A DNA stretch of 64,000 nt. Origin: JAXHUH01 sp034211175. Lineage in GTDB: Bacteria > Actinomycetota > Acidimicrobiia > Acidimicrobiales > CAIXPF01. A model generated the notes under the pieces. That model had not been told where the DNA came from, did no database searches, and was given only the letters and a program-made list of their open reading frames with translations. The position numbers and the translations under genes were made by a program. How positions within the stretch are numbered: the first letter of the stretch is position 1; each line of letters begins with the position of its first letter. The stretch is from the NCBI GenBank assembly GCA_034211175.1, contig JAXHUH010000344.1, positions 8,173 to 72,172 of the forward strand, in the 5' to 3' direction. Below are positions 41,540 through 49,258 of the stretch, one piece after another.

Positions 41540-42714
41540 GCCATGCCACCAAGGCGGGCCGCATCGGTGCCCGACTCGTGCCGGGCCGGCACCACCACGG
41601 CGAGCCGCCAACCACCGCCCGGTCGGGGGCCGGCGGCCAGATCACCTCCGTGGGCGGAGACCCGCTCGCGCAGGCTGTCGAGCCCGGAGCCGGGGCCCGA
41701 CGAACGACCGCCCCGGCCGTCGTCGATCACCTCGACGCGGTCGGCACCGATCCGCACCTCGCAGGTCCGGGCGCAGCTGTGGCGGACCACGTTGGTGATC
41801 GCCTCGCGGACGACCCAGCCGAAGAGCGGCTCGACATCGTGGGGCACCGCGGCGAGCTCGTCGCCCGACGGCAGCCGGGCCGCGATGCCGGCGGCCCGCA
41901 GGACCTCGGCACCGGTCGCCACCTCGCCGGCGAGCGTGACCTCGCGATAGCCGGCGACGGCGTCGCGCACATCCGCCAGCGCATCGCGGCCGAGCTCGGC
42001 CACGGCGGCGATCTCGGTGGACGCGCGGCCGACGTCGCCGGACTCGGCGAGGCGGTGGGCCAGCGTCGACTTGGTGGTGATGGCGGTGAGCGAGTGGCCG
42101 AGGAGGTCGTGGAGGTCGCGGGCGATCCGCTGCCGTTCGTTCTCCGCGGCGAGCCGGGTGATCTCGGCCCGGGCGTCGCGCAGCGCTCGATTCGTCCGCA
42201 CGGCGCGATCGAACCCGTAGACGAACAGCAGCATCATCACGACGATGGCGCCGTTGAGCAGGTGGTAGGCGTGCCAGCTCGCCAGGAGCGGCGGGAGCGC
42301 GAACGCGGCGACGACCAGCGCGAGCACCCACGGCACCGCCCGCCGTCCGACCGCGTGGATCAGCGAGACGCCGAGGTAGATGAACATGGTCGTCGAGCTG
42401 CCCGGCACCGTCGCCACGAGGACCGCCGAGGTCGCACCCATGGCGGCGTAGCTCAGCCAGAACCCGACGCCGATGTCGTCGACGGCGTAGCTGAGGAGGA
42501 ACGCGACGGCGAACCCGCCGAGCGCGGCGTAGGACACCCACGGCGCTGCGACCTCGTCGTCGGCCGCGGCCACGACGACGACCAGGAAGACCAGCGACGG
42601 CGCGGCGAGGCCGACGCGTCCCCAGCGGCTCCAGGCCCAGCTCCGCTCGTCGATCAGGTGGTCGAAGCGGCCCCCTGCCCGCCGGGGCGCCGGCTCAGTG
42701 CCGTCCCGTGTCAC
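41536..42714 (-). CDS. Sensor histidine kinase (DesK-like)
   Basis: 392 residues from GTG, overlapping the permease by 20 bp. About five membrane helices (VGLAAPSLVFLVVVVAAADD; AVPWVLALVVAAFALPPLLA; LLNGAIVVMMLLFVYG), then ERQRIARDLHDLLGHSLTAI with the phospho-His in DLHDLLGHS. ATPase: FGWVVREAITNVVRHSC, VEVIDDGRGG, SGLDSLRERVSAHGG. Part of the four-gene operon with ABC genes; the input may be membrane stress. Confidence 0.92.
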   Translation of the reverse strand: MTRDGTEPAPRRAGGRFDHLIDERSWAWSRWGRVGLAAPSLVFLVVVVAAADDEVAAPWVSYAALGGFAVAFLLSYAVDDIGVGFWLSYAAMGATSAVLVATVPGSSTTMFIYLGVSLIHAVGRRAVPWVLALVVAAFALPPLLASWHAYHLLNGAIVVMMLLFVYGFDRAVRTNRALRDARAEITRLAAENERQRIARDLHDLLGHSLTAITTKSTLAHRLAESGDVGRASTEIAAVAELGRDALADVRDAVAGYREVTLAGEVATGAEVLRAAGIAARLPSGDELAAVPHDVEPLFGWVVREAITNVVRHSCARTCEVRIGADRVEVIDDGRGGRSSGPGSGLDSLRERVSAHGGDLAAGPRPGGGWRLAVVVPARHESGTDAARLGGMA

Positions 42715-43405
42715 GTCGACAGGCTCTCACCGCGAGCGGTGTCGTGGCGAGGGTCCACACCCCGATCACCGCCCACGCGAGCGGCGGCCAGCCGCCGGGC
42801 ACCGCCTCGGGCAGCCGCACCATCCAGTACGACGGCACCCAGCGGGCGAGGGCGTCGGGCACCACCGCACCCCAACTGCCGCCGACGAGGGCGAACGCCA
42901 CGGTCACCGCGCTACCGACCGGGCCGATGCGGTCGAGCGACATCGTGTGCCCGAGGAGCACCCCGAGGGCGGCGAACGGCAGCAACCCGAGGAGCATCAG
43001 TGCGGCCAGGCCCGCCCAGTCCACCGCTGGTAGCCGCACGCCGGCCACCGCGCCGGCCACGCCGAGCGTCGCCAGCACCGCGACCGCCATCAGGTACGCA
43101 CAACCGACCTTGGCGCCGAGGAACACCCAGGCCGGCAGCGGGGTGATGCGCAGCTGCCGGTTCCACCCGCCGGTCCGCTCGGCGACGATGCGGGCGCCGG
43201 CGTCGATCATGGCCGAGATCCCGCCCCAGGTGGCCATGGCGACCATGACGTAGAAGGCGATCGGTCGTCCCCGGCCGTCGTCGCCCGGGTTCTGGGCGGT
43301 GACGACGGCGAACAGCACGAGCGGCAGCGCGAGGGTGAACACGTGGTGGCCACCGCTGCGCAGGGTGCGCACCAGCTCGTAGCGGGCATAGGTCACCGCG
43401 CTCAC
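42695..43405 (-). CDS. ABC-2-type permease
   Basis: 236 residues from GTG overlapping the ATPase stop (GTGA). Six helices (FTLALPLVLFAVVTAQ, FYVMVAMATWGGISAMIDAG, AYLMAVAVLATLGVAGAVAG, GLAALMLLGLLPFAALGVLL, AVTVAFALVGGSWGAVVPDA, LAWAVIGVWTLATTPLAVRA). A cytoplasmic RTGGWNRQLRITPLPAWVFL segment after TM2 is the usual coupling region. An ABC-2 exporter half with the ATPase encoded upstream. Cargo unknown. Confidence 0.88.
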   Translation of the reverse strand: MSAVTYARYELVRTLRSGGHHVFTLALPLVLFAVVTAQNPGDDGRGRPIAFYVMVAMATWGGISAMIDAGARIVAERTGGWNRQLRITPLPAWVFLGAKVGCAYLMAVAVLATLGVAGAVAGVRLPAVDWAGLAALMLLGLLPFAALGVLLGHTMSLDRIGPVGSAVTVAFALVGGSWGAVVPDALARWVPSYWMVRLPEAVPGGWPPLAWAVIGVWTLATTPLAVRACRRDTGRH

Positions 43406-44385
43406 ACGAGGGCCCCGGCGTTCCCGTGCGGATGGCCGCCTCCCGTTCGGGCGTCGTCGACGGCGGCCAGCTCGAGGAACGCGGCCTCGAGCCCCGACCC
43501 GCGGACCTCGAGGTCGCGAGCGTCGGGGAAGGCCGCGAGCAGCTCGCGGAGAGCGGTGTCGGCGTCATCGCAGTCGAGCTCGACGACCGGGCCCCGCCGC
43601 CTGGTGGCGCGCACGCCGCGGATCGCCCCGAGCCGGCGCGGGTCGGCCTCGTGGAGCGTTGCGGTGATCCTGCGGGTCCCGATCCGGGCGGAGATCTCCG
43701 CCGGGGACCCGCAGGCGACGACCCGCCCGGCGGCCAGCACCACCACCCGGTCGGCGAACGCGTCGGCCTCGTCGAGGTGGTGGGTGGCGAACAGGACGGT
43801 CCGGCCCGACGTGGCGAGGTCCCGCACGACCGCCCACAGCTCGTGACGGGCCTCGACGTCGAGTGCCACGGTCGGCTCGTCGAGCACGAGCAGCTCCGGG
43901 TCACCGACGATGGCCAGGGCCAGGCGAACCCGCTGGGCCTGGCCACCCGAGAGCGTCCCGGTCCGGCGCGACGCCAGCGCGGCCGTGCCCGTGCGCGCCA
44001 GCACGGTGTCGACGTCGAGCGGTGCCGGGTAGAGCGACGCCACCATCGTCACGACCTCGCGCACCGTGAGGTGGCGGATCAGCCAGCCCGACTGGAGCAT
44101 CCCGCCCACCTTCCCGGCGGCCACCGCCCGGCGGGGAGGGAGCCCGACGACCGTGACCGTGCCCGCGTCGGGCTCGGCCAGGCCGAGGAGCAGGTCGATG
44201 GTGGTCGACTTCCCGGCACCGTTCGCACCGAGCAGCGCGACCGTCTCACCGGCGCCGAGGTGGAGGTCGATGCCCTGCACGGCGGTCACGGCGCCGTGGG
44301 ACCTGACCAGCCCGGTCGCCTCGACGACCGACCGTGCGGGCTCGGGCGGTAGGCACGTGGACGGGTTCCGGGAGGCGCGCGACAT
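43402..44385 (-). CDS. ABC transporter ATP-binding protein
   Basis: 327 residues from ATG at 44385; a GTG at 44415 would add ten residues. Walker A LLGANGAGKSTT, signature LSGGQAQRVRLALAI, Walker B LLVLDEPTVALDVEARHELW, switch LFATHHLDEADAFADRV. A C-terminal regulatory region of about 90 residues (ITATLHEADPRRLGAIRGVR) follows. First gene of the operon to 40934. A TGACA/TGTCA palindrome is upstream. Confidence 0.94.
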   Translation of the reverse strand: MSRASRNPSTCLPPEPARSVVEATGLVRSHGAVTAVQGIDLHLGAGETVALLGANGAGKSTTIDLLLGLAEPDAGTVTVVGLPPRRAVAAGKVGGMLQSGWLIRHLTVREVVTMVASLYPAPLDVDTVLARTGTAALASRRTGTLSGGQAQRVRLALAIVGDPELLVLDEPTVALDVEARHELWAVVRDLATSGRTVLFATHHLDEADAFADRVVVLAAGRVVACGSPAEISARIGTRRITATLHEADPRRLGAIRGVRATRRRGPVVELDCDDADTALRELLAAFPDARDLEVRGSGLEAAFLELAAVDDARTGGGHPHGNAGALV

Positions 44386-44434
44386 GGCGGCAGCGTCCCC
44401 CGACCGGCCCCGCACGACCAGTGCCCCGCCACAT

Positions 44435-44460
44435 CACCTGACGATGACATCTGTCAGGTG
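44435..44460. promoter_or_regulatory. Composite inverted repeat with TGACA-N2-TGTCA core
   Basis: CACCTGAC (44435-44442) and GTCAGGTG (44453-44460) flank the core TGACATCTGTCA (44445-44456). It lies 50 bp ahead of the ABC operon start at 44385 and is the best candidate for the binding site of the operon's own NarL-type regulator. Confidence 0.6.
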
Positions 44461-44523
44461 TGGGACCGCCGGCCGCGCTGTCCTCGCCGCTGTCGGGCGG
44501 TCCGTTCGCCGGGTACCCGCAGT

Positions 44524-44537
44524 GTGACGTAGGTCCC
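44524..44537. promoter_or_regulatory. Second DosR-box-like site
   Basis: GTGACGTAGGTCCC matches 11 of 14 positions of GGGACTWWAGTCCC, with one arm perfect (GTCCC). It lies 68 bp before the GT4 start codon, a good distance for activation. It is weaker than the site at 36625. Confidence 0.35.
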
Positions 44538-44604
44538 TGGACATCGCGCCGCAGCCGGGCGTTCGATCGGTTTGCGACTCTACGTCCGAGGAGGTGGGTT
44601 CGTG

Positions 44605-45774
44605 ATGTGGCGTGACGGTGACGTGGCTCGTCGACGCATCGGGCTGGTGGCGCCACCGTGGGTGCCCGTTCCGCCGCCGGAGTACGGGGGGACCGAGCTC
44701 GTGATCGACCAGCTCGCCCGCGGCCTGGCCGCTGCGGGCCACGAGGTCGTGCTGTTCACCACCGGCGACGCGACCTGTCCCGTGCACCGGGGCTGGTTCC
44801 ATGCCCGCGCCCTCGGCACGACAGCTGACCAGCTCGGCGAGCTCGCGCACGTCCAGGTCGCCTACGACGCCTTCGCCGACATGGACATCGTGCACGACCA
44901 CACGCTCCTCGGGCCGCTGTGGGCGCCGCGGGTCGGCCTGCGGGCACCACTCGTCACGACGATGCACAGCGAGATGGTGCCGACGCTGCACACCCTCTAC
45001 GAGGTGATCGGCCGAGACGCCGCGGTGATCGCCATCTCCCACGACCAGCGGCGCCGGGCGGACCGGGTCCCGATCGCCGCGGTCATCCACCACGGCATCG
45101 ACGTCGAGCACATGCCCCTCGGCGACGGCGACGGCGGCTACGTGGTGTTCCTCGGGCGGATGAGCCCGGCCAAGGGCGTCCACCGGGCGATCGCCGCCGC
45201 CCGTGCGGCCGGCCGGCGGATCGTGATCGCTGCGAAGATGTGGGAGCCCACCGAGCACGAGTACTTCCGCGACGTCGTCGAGCCCATTCTCGGCCCGGAC
45301 GCGACCTACATCGGCCAGGTCGGTGGGCACCACAAGCAGGAGCTGCTCGCCGGCGCCGCCGCGCTCGTCAACCCGATCCGCTGGCCCGAGCCGTTCGGGC
45401 TCGTGATGATCGAGGCGCTCGCGGCCGGGACCCCGGTCGTCGCGTTCGCCGAGGGCGCGGCGCCCGAGATCGTCGACCACGGGCGCACCGGGTTCCTCAG
45501 CGCCGACACCGAGCAGATGGCCACCGACCTCGGGCTCGTCGACACGATCGACCGGGCCGCGTGCCGCCGTGCCGCCATCGAGCGGTTCTCGACGGCGCGC
45601 ATGGTCGCCGACCACGTGGCGCTCTACGAGCGGCTGCTCGCCGGACGCACGGGCGGGGCGGGAGACCGCCGGTCGGCGACGGACCAGAGCTCGTCGGACA
45701 CCTTCGCCCCTCCCGCGACCGGCGGGGGCGAGGTACCGACAGCACGCACGATGCGCCACGCCTCCATGGCGTGA
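44605..45774 (+). CDS. GT4-type glycosyltransferase
   Basis: 389 residues from ATG at 44605, with GAGGAGG upstream (a GTG just before is also usable). A GT-B fold: RRIGLVAPPWVPVPPPEYGG, HEVVLFTTGDATC, DIVHDHTLLGPLW, ISHDQRRRADRVPIAAVIHH, then the C-lobe YVVFLGRMSPAKGVHRAIAA and RWPEPFGLVMIEALAAGTPV, the E-x7-E motif of retaining GT4 enzymes. It could build trehalose, a glycolipid or a polysaccharide. First gene ahead of Hsp20 and GH65 genes. Confidence 0.92.
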   Translation: MWRDGDVARRRIGLVAPPWVPVPPPEYGGTELVIDQLARGLAAAGHEVVLFTTGDATCPVHRGWFHARALGTTADQLGELAHVQVAYDAFADMDIVHDHTLLGPLWAPRVGLRAPLVTTMHSEMVPTLHTLYEVIGRDAAVIAISHDQRRRADRVPIAAVIHHGIDVEHMPLGDGDGGYVVFLGRMSPAKGVHRAIAAARAAGRRIVIAAKMWEPTEHEYFRDVVEPILGPDATYIGQVGGHHKQELLAGAAALVNPIRWPEPFGLVMIEALAAGTPVVAFAEGAAPEIVDHGRTGFLSADTEQMATDLGLVDTIDRAACRRAAIERFSTARMVADHVALYERLLAGRTGGAGDRRSATDQSSSDTFAPPATGGGEVPTARTMRHASMA

Positions 45775-45815
45775 CCGCGTGCCGACCTACCGCCAGCGAA
45801 GCGAAGGAGGACGAG

Positions 45816-46250
45816 ATGGCGTTGATGAAGCGGCCGAGAACCGACCTCGACATGTCCGAGTGGTTCCCCACGCGTCGCCTGTTCGACTGGCCGACGGCGT
45901 GGCGTGAGCTGATGGAGGACACGCTCCGGGTCGAGGAGTTCCAGGACGGCGACCAGCTCGTCGTCCGGGCCGAGATGCCGGGCATCGATCCCGACGAGGA
46001 CGTCGAGATCACCGTGTCCGACCACATGCTCCACCTCACGGCCGAACGCCGCGAGGAGAAGAGGTCCGAGGACAAGAAGGGGTACCGGAGCGAGTTCCGG
46101 TACGGCTCGTTCTCCCGCTCCGTGAGCCTCCCGACCGGAGCGACCGAGGACGACGTCAAGGCGACCTACAACGACGGCATCCTCGAGGTGCGGGTGCCGA
46201 TCGACACCGCCGAGGTGAAGGCCCGCAAGATCCCCGTCGCCCGGAGCTGA
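45816..46250 (+). CDS. Hsp20/alpha-crystallin family small heat-shock protein
   Basis: 144 residues, ATG preceded by AAGGAGG. The N-terminal arm ends FDWPTAWRELMEDTLRVEEF, and the alpha-crystallin domain runs from DQLVVRAEMPGIDPDEDVEI to DDVKATYNDGILEVRVPIDT, with the family's GILEVRVP strand. An ATP-independent holdase for denatured proteins. Its position 41 bp after a GT4 gene and 80 bp before GH65, near two Usp genes, supports a stress operon. Related to HspX in architecture. Confidence 0.95.
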   Translation: MALMKRPRTDLDMSEWFPTRRLFDWPTAWRELMEDTLRVEEFQDGDQLVVRAEMPGIDPDEDVEITVSDHMLHLTAERREEKRSEDKKGYRSEFRYGSFSRSVSLPTGATEDDVKATYNDGILEVRVPIDTAEVKARKIPVARS

Positions 46251-46260
46251 CCGCATCCAC

Positions 46261-46298
46261 CGGGACCGGCGGTGGGCACCTCGCCCGCCGCCGTCCCG
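46261..46298. terminator. Imperfect GC hairpin after the Hsp20 gene
   Basis: CGGGAC at one end pairs with GTCCCG at the other, with inner GGCGG/CCGCC pairing. It lies between Hsp20 (stop 46250) and the GH65 GTG (46331): a partial terminator or an RNA-stability element setting relative levels. Confidence 0.45.
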
Positions 46299-46330
46299 GC
46301 CGTTCGGCGACAGGCGAGAGGAGGTGGCCA

Positions 46331-48427
46331 GTGGCCGAGCACGTCGTTGCGGCCCGGTCGCCGGACGTCGGCCGGGACCCCGGATGGGTGCTCGAGCTCG
46401 ACACGTCCGACGCGGCCGACGCCCGCCACCACGGCTCCCTGCTCGCGCTGTGCGACGGCACGGTCGGCGTGCGCGGCGACCTCGAGGACCGCGACACCGC
46501 GGCCGCCGCGCGGCTCGTGCTGTGTCCCGGCGCGTACGGCGTCGCTGCCGACGGCCTCGTACGCCCGCTGGCGGGACCGACCTGGACCGATCTCTCGGAC
46601 GGCGGACGGCCGGCGTCGACGGTGCGGCGGACGCTCGACCTGCGAACCGGCGTGGTGACCCGGCACCCGTCGGCCGATCGTGGGCTGGGTTCGGTTCGCT
46701 TCGTGTCGATCGCCCGGCCCGGGACCATGGCGATGCGGGCCATCGACACCGACCGGGGGACCCGGCCGTGGCCGGACCCGCTGGGTGCCCCGGCACCCGA
46801 TCCCCTGGCGGCGCCATACCACCTGCGCCAGGGAACCCGCAGAGGCGGCTGGTGGGCATCGACGGTCTCCAACGGCGGGGCCGTGACGGTCGCCGCGGTC
46901 CAGCGACCAACGCCGTCGAACGGCGCACCGGGGATCGAGCGCTTCGTGGCCGTGACGCCCGGGCGGGGGCGGCGTCGCGCCACCGAGGCGGCCGAGGCCG
47001 CGGCCGCCGTCGGCTTCGAGGCACTGCTCACCGAGCAGCGGCGGGCGTGGGCCGAGCGGTGGGCGTCGGCTGATGTCGAGATCGTCGGGGACGACAATGC
47101 CCAGTTGGCGGTGCGCTTCGCCCTGTTCCACCTGCTCTCGGCCGCGGCAACGGCCGGCGAGGCTGCGGTCGGGGCCCGGGGCGCGACCGGCCTCGCGTAT
47201 GCCGGTCACGTCTTCTGGGACACCGACGTCTTCGTGCTCCCCGCCCTGGCGGCGACGCTGCCCGATGCGGCGCGCGCCGTGCTCGAGTACCGGATCCGTC
47301 GACTTCCCGCGGCCCGCGCCCGTGCGGCGGAGACCGGCCACCGCGGCGCCCGCTTCCCGTGGGAGTCGGCGGCGACGGGCGACGACGTGACCCCCCGGTC
47401 GTACCGGTCGCCGGAGGGCCGCACCGTGGCGATCCTCACGGGTGAGCTCGAGGAGCACATCGTCGCGGACGTGGCGTGGGCGGCGCTCCACTACCTCGAC
47501 TGGACGGGTGACACCTCGCTGCTGGCCGGCGACGGCCGGTGGCTCGTGACGGAAGGTGCCGAGTACTGGGCCGACCGCATCCGCCTCGGCACCGACGGCT
47601 CCGGCCACATCGACGGGGTCATCGGTCCCGACGAGTACCACGAGCACGTCGACGACAACGCGTTCACGAACCTGATGGCCCGATGGCACCTGCGCCGGGC
47701 CGCGGAGCTGGCCGAGGACGTCGACGAGGCCGCCCGATGGAGGACCCTCGCCGACGCGCTGGTCGACGGCTATGACCACGGGACCCGCACCCACGAGCAG
47801 TTCCGTGGCTACTCGGCGCTACGGCCGGTGATGATCGCCGAGCTGGCCGAGCCCCCGGTCGCCGCTGACCTCCTCCTCGGCCCCGACCGCATCGCCCGGA
47901 CCCAGGTGATCAAGCAGCCCGACGTGTTGATGGCCCACCACCTCATCCCCGACGAGCTGGCCGAGGGCTCCCTCGCCGCCGATCTCGACCGCTACCTCCC
48001 CCGCACCGCCCACGGCAGCTCGCTGTCACCGGCGATCTGCGCAGCGCTGCTCGCCAGGGTGGGCCGGCCCGACGACGCCATGGACCTGTTCGACCTCGCC
48101 TGCCGACTCGACCTCGACGACCTGACCTCGACCACCGCCGGCGGCCTCCACGTCGCGACCATGGGCGGGGTCTGGCAGGCCGTCGTCGGCGGCTTCGCCG
48201 GCGTCCGCGCCACTCGCGAGGCCCTGCACGTCGACCCCCACCTGCCGTCGCGCTGGTCGCGCCTGTCGGTCCGGGTGCGCTTCCGGGGCCGGCGGGTCGT
48301 CGTGACCGTCGAGCCCGACGCGGTCACCGTCGAGGCGGCCGGCGACGTGCCGGTCGTGGTCGGGGGCGCCCGGGCGCAGGTGCCGTGCCGCGTCCCGATC
48401 CGCCCCGACGACAGGAGCGACCGATGA
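46331..48427 (+). CDS. GH65-family glycoside phosphorylase/hydrolase
   Basis: 698 residues from GTG with GAGAGGAGG upstream. The (alpha/alpha)6 barrel shows GHVFWDTDVFVLPALAATLP, the FPWESAATGDD motif, IGPDEYHEHVDDNAFTN with the general-acid Glu435, and QVIKQPDVLMAH, all typical of maltose, trehalose or kojibiose phosphorylases. The N-terminal beta-sandwich is divergent. It cleaves an alpha-glucoside with phosphate to beta-glucose 1-phosphate. Its stop overlaps the Usp gene by 4 bp. Exact disaccharide unknown. Confidence 0.93.
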   Translation: MAEHVVAARSPDVGRDPGWVLELDTSDAADARHHGSLLALCDGTVGVRGDLEDRDTAAAARLVLCPGAYGVAADGLVRPLAGPTWTDLSDGGRPASTVRRTLDLRTGVVTRHPSADRGLGSVRFVSIARPGTMAMRAIDTDRGTRPWPDPLGAPAPDPLAAPYHLRQGTRRGGWWASTVSNGGAVTVAAVQRPTPSNGAPGIERFVAVTPGRGRRRATEAAEAAAAVGFEALLTEQRRAWAERWASADVEIVGDDNAQLAVRFALFHLLSAAATAGEAAVGARGATGLAYAGHVFWDTDVFVLPALAATLPDAARAVLEYRIRRLPAARARAAETGHRGARFPWESAATGDDVTPRSYRSPEGRTVAILTGELEEHIVADVAWAALHYLDWTGDTSLLAGDGRWLVTEGAEYWADRIRLGTDGSGHIDGVIGPDEYHEHVDDNAFTNLMARWHLRRAAELAEDVDEAARWRTLADALVDGYDHGTRTHEQFRGYSALRPVMIAELAEPPVAADLLLGPDRIARTQVIKQPDVLMAHHLIPDELAEGSLAADLDRYLPRTAHGSSLSPAICAALLARVGRPDDAMDLFDLACRLDLDDLTSTTAGGLHVATMGGVWQAVVGGFAGVRATREALHVDPHLPSRWSRLSVRVRFRGRRVVVTVEPDAVTVEAAGDVPVVVGGARAQVPCRVPIRPDDRSDR

Positions 48428-49224
48428 GCACCGTCGTGGCCGCGCTCGACGTGTCGACGACTGCGCCGGCCGTGCTGCGCACCGCGCACGCGATCGCCGA
48501 CGTCCTGGGCGCGGAGGTCGAGGCCGTGCACGTCCGGGAGGGGGACCACACCGATCGGGTCGTCGCCCTCGCACGCGACGCGGGGGTTCCGCTGCGGGTC
48601 GTCGACGGGGACCCGTCGGCCGAGATCGTGGAGGCCCTCGACCGAGCGGAAGCGGTCCTCGGCGTCGTCGGGGCTCGCGGCGAGCCGTCGGGGCCGAGCC
48701 CGGCCGGGCACGTGGCGTCGACCGTCGCGCAGCGTTGCGCCGTGCCGTTGCTCGTCGTCCCGCCTTCGATGCCCGACGGGGAGGCGGGCGAGGCGGCGAT
48801 CCGCCGTGCGCTGGTGCCGCTGGAGGGCTCCGAGCACAGCACGGCCTGCCTGGCGCCGACCCTGCGCGACCTCGCCGACGGCGGTGTCGAGCTGGTCGCG
48901 GTGCACGTGTTCGACGCGAGGACGGTGCCCCGGTTCCGGGACCAGCCGGCGCACGCGGACACCAGCTACGCCACCGAGTTCGCGTCCCGGTGGTGCGACG
49001 ACCCGCCGGTCGAGGTGCACCTCGTGCGCGGGTCCGCGCCGGCGGCGGTGCTCGACGCCGCGGAGGAGCACGGCGTCGACCTGATCGTGCTCGGCTGGCA
49101 CCGTGACCTGTGGAGCTCCGACCGCGCGCCCGTGGTGCGCTCCGCGCTGGCGCTCGCCGACGTGCCGGTGCTCCTCCTGTCGCCGGGATCGATCGACGGG
49201 GCCGAGCCCGACGGTGAGGGCTGA
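48424..49224 (+). CDS. Universal stress protein (tandem-domain, UspA-like)
   Basis: 266 residues, ATGA overlap with the GH65 gene. Two Usp halves: STVVAALDVSTTAPAVLRTA plus ALARDAGVPLRVVDGDPSAE, and IRRALVPLEGSEHSTACLAP plus IVLGWHRDLWSSDRAPVVRS. Paralogue of the gene at 36807. Co-translation with a phosphorylase and an Hsp20 gene nearby points to a survival function. ATP-binding glycines are not clear. Confidence 0.88.
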   Translation: MSTVVAALDVSTTAPAVLRTAHAIADVLGAEVEAVHVREGDHTDRVVALARDAGVPLRVVDGDPSAEIVEALDRAEAVLGVVGARGEPSGPSPAGHVASTVAQRCAVPLLVVPPSMPDGEAGEAAIRRALVPLEGSEHSTACLAPTLRDLADGGVELVAVHVFDARTVPRFRDQPAHADTSYATEFASRWCDDPPVEVHLVRGSAPAAVLDAAEEHGVDLIVLGWHRDLWSSDRAPVVRSALALADVPVLLLSPGSIDGAEPDGEG

Positions 49225-49258
49225 GCCCGGCGGGCCGGACGACCGCGGCTGCCGGCGA

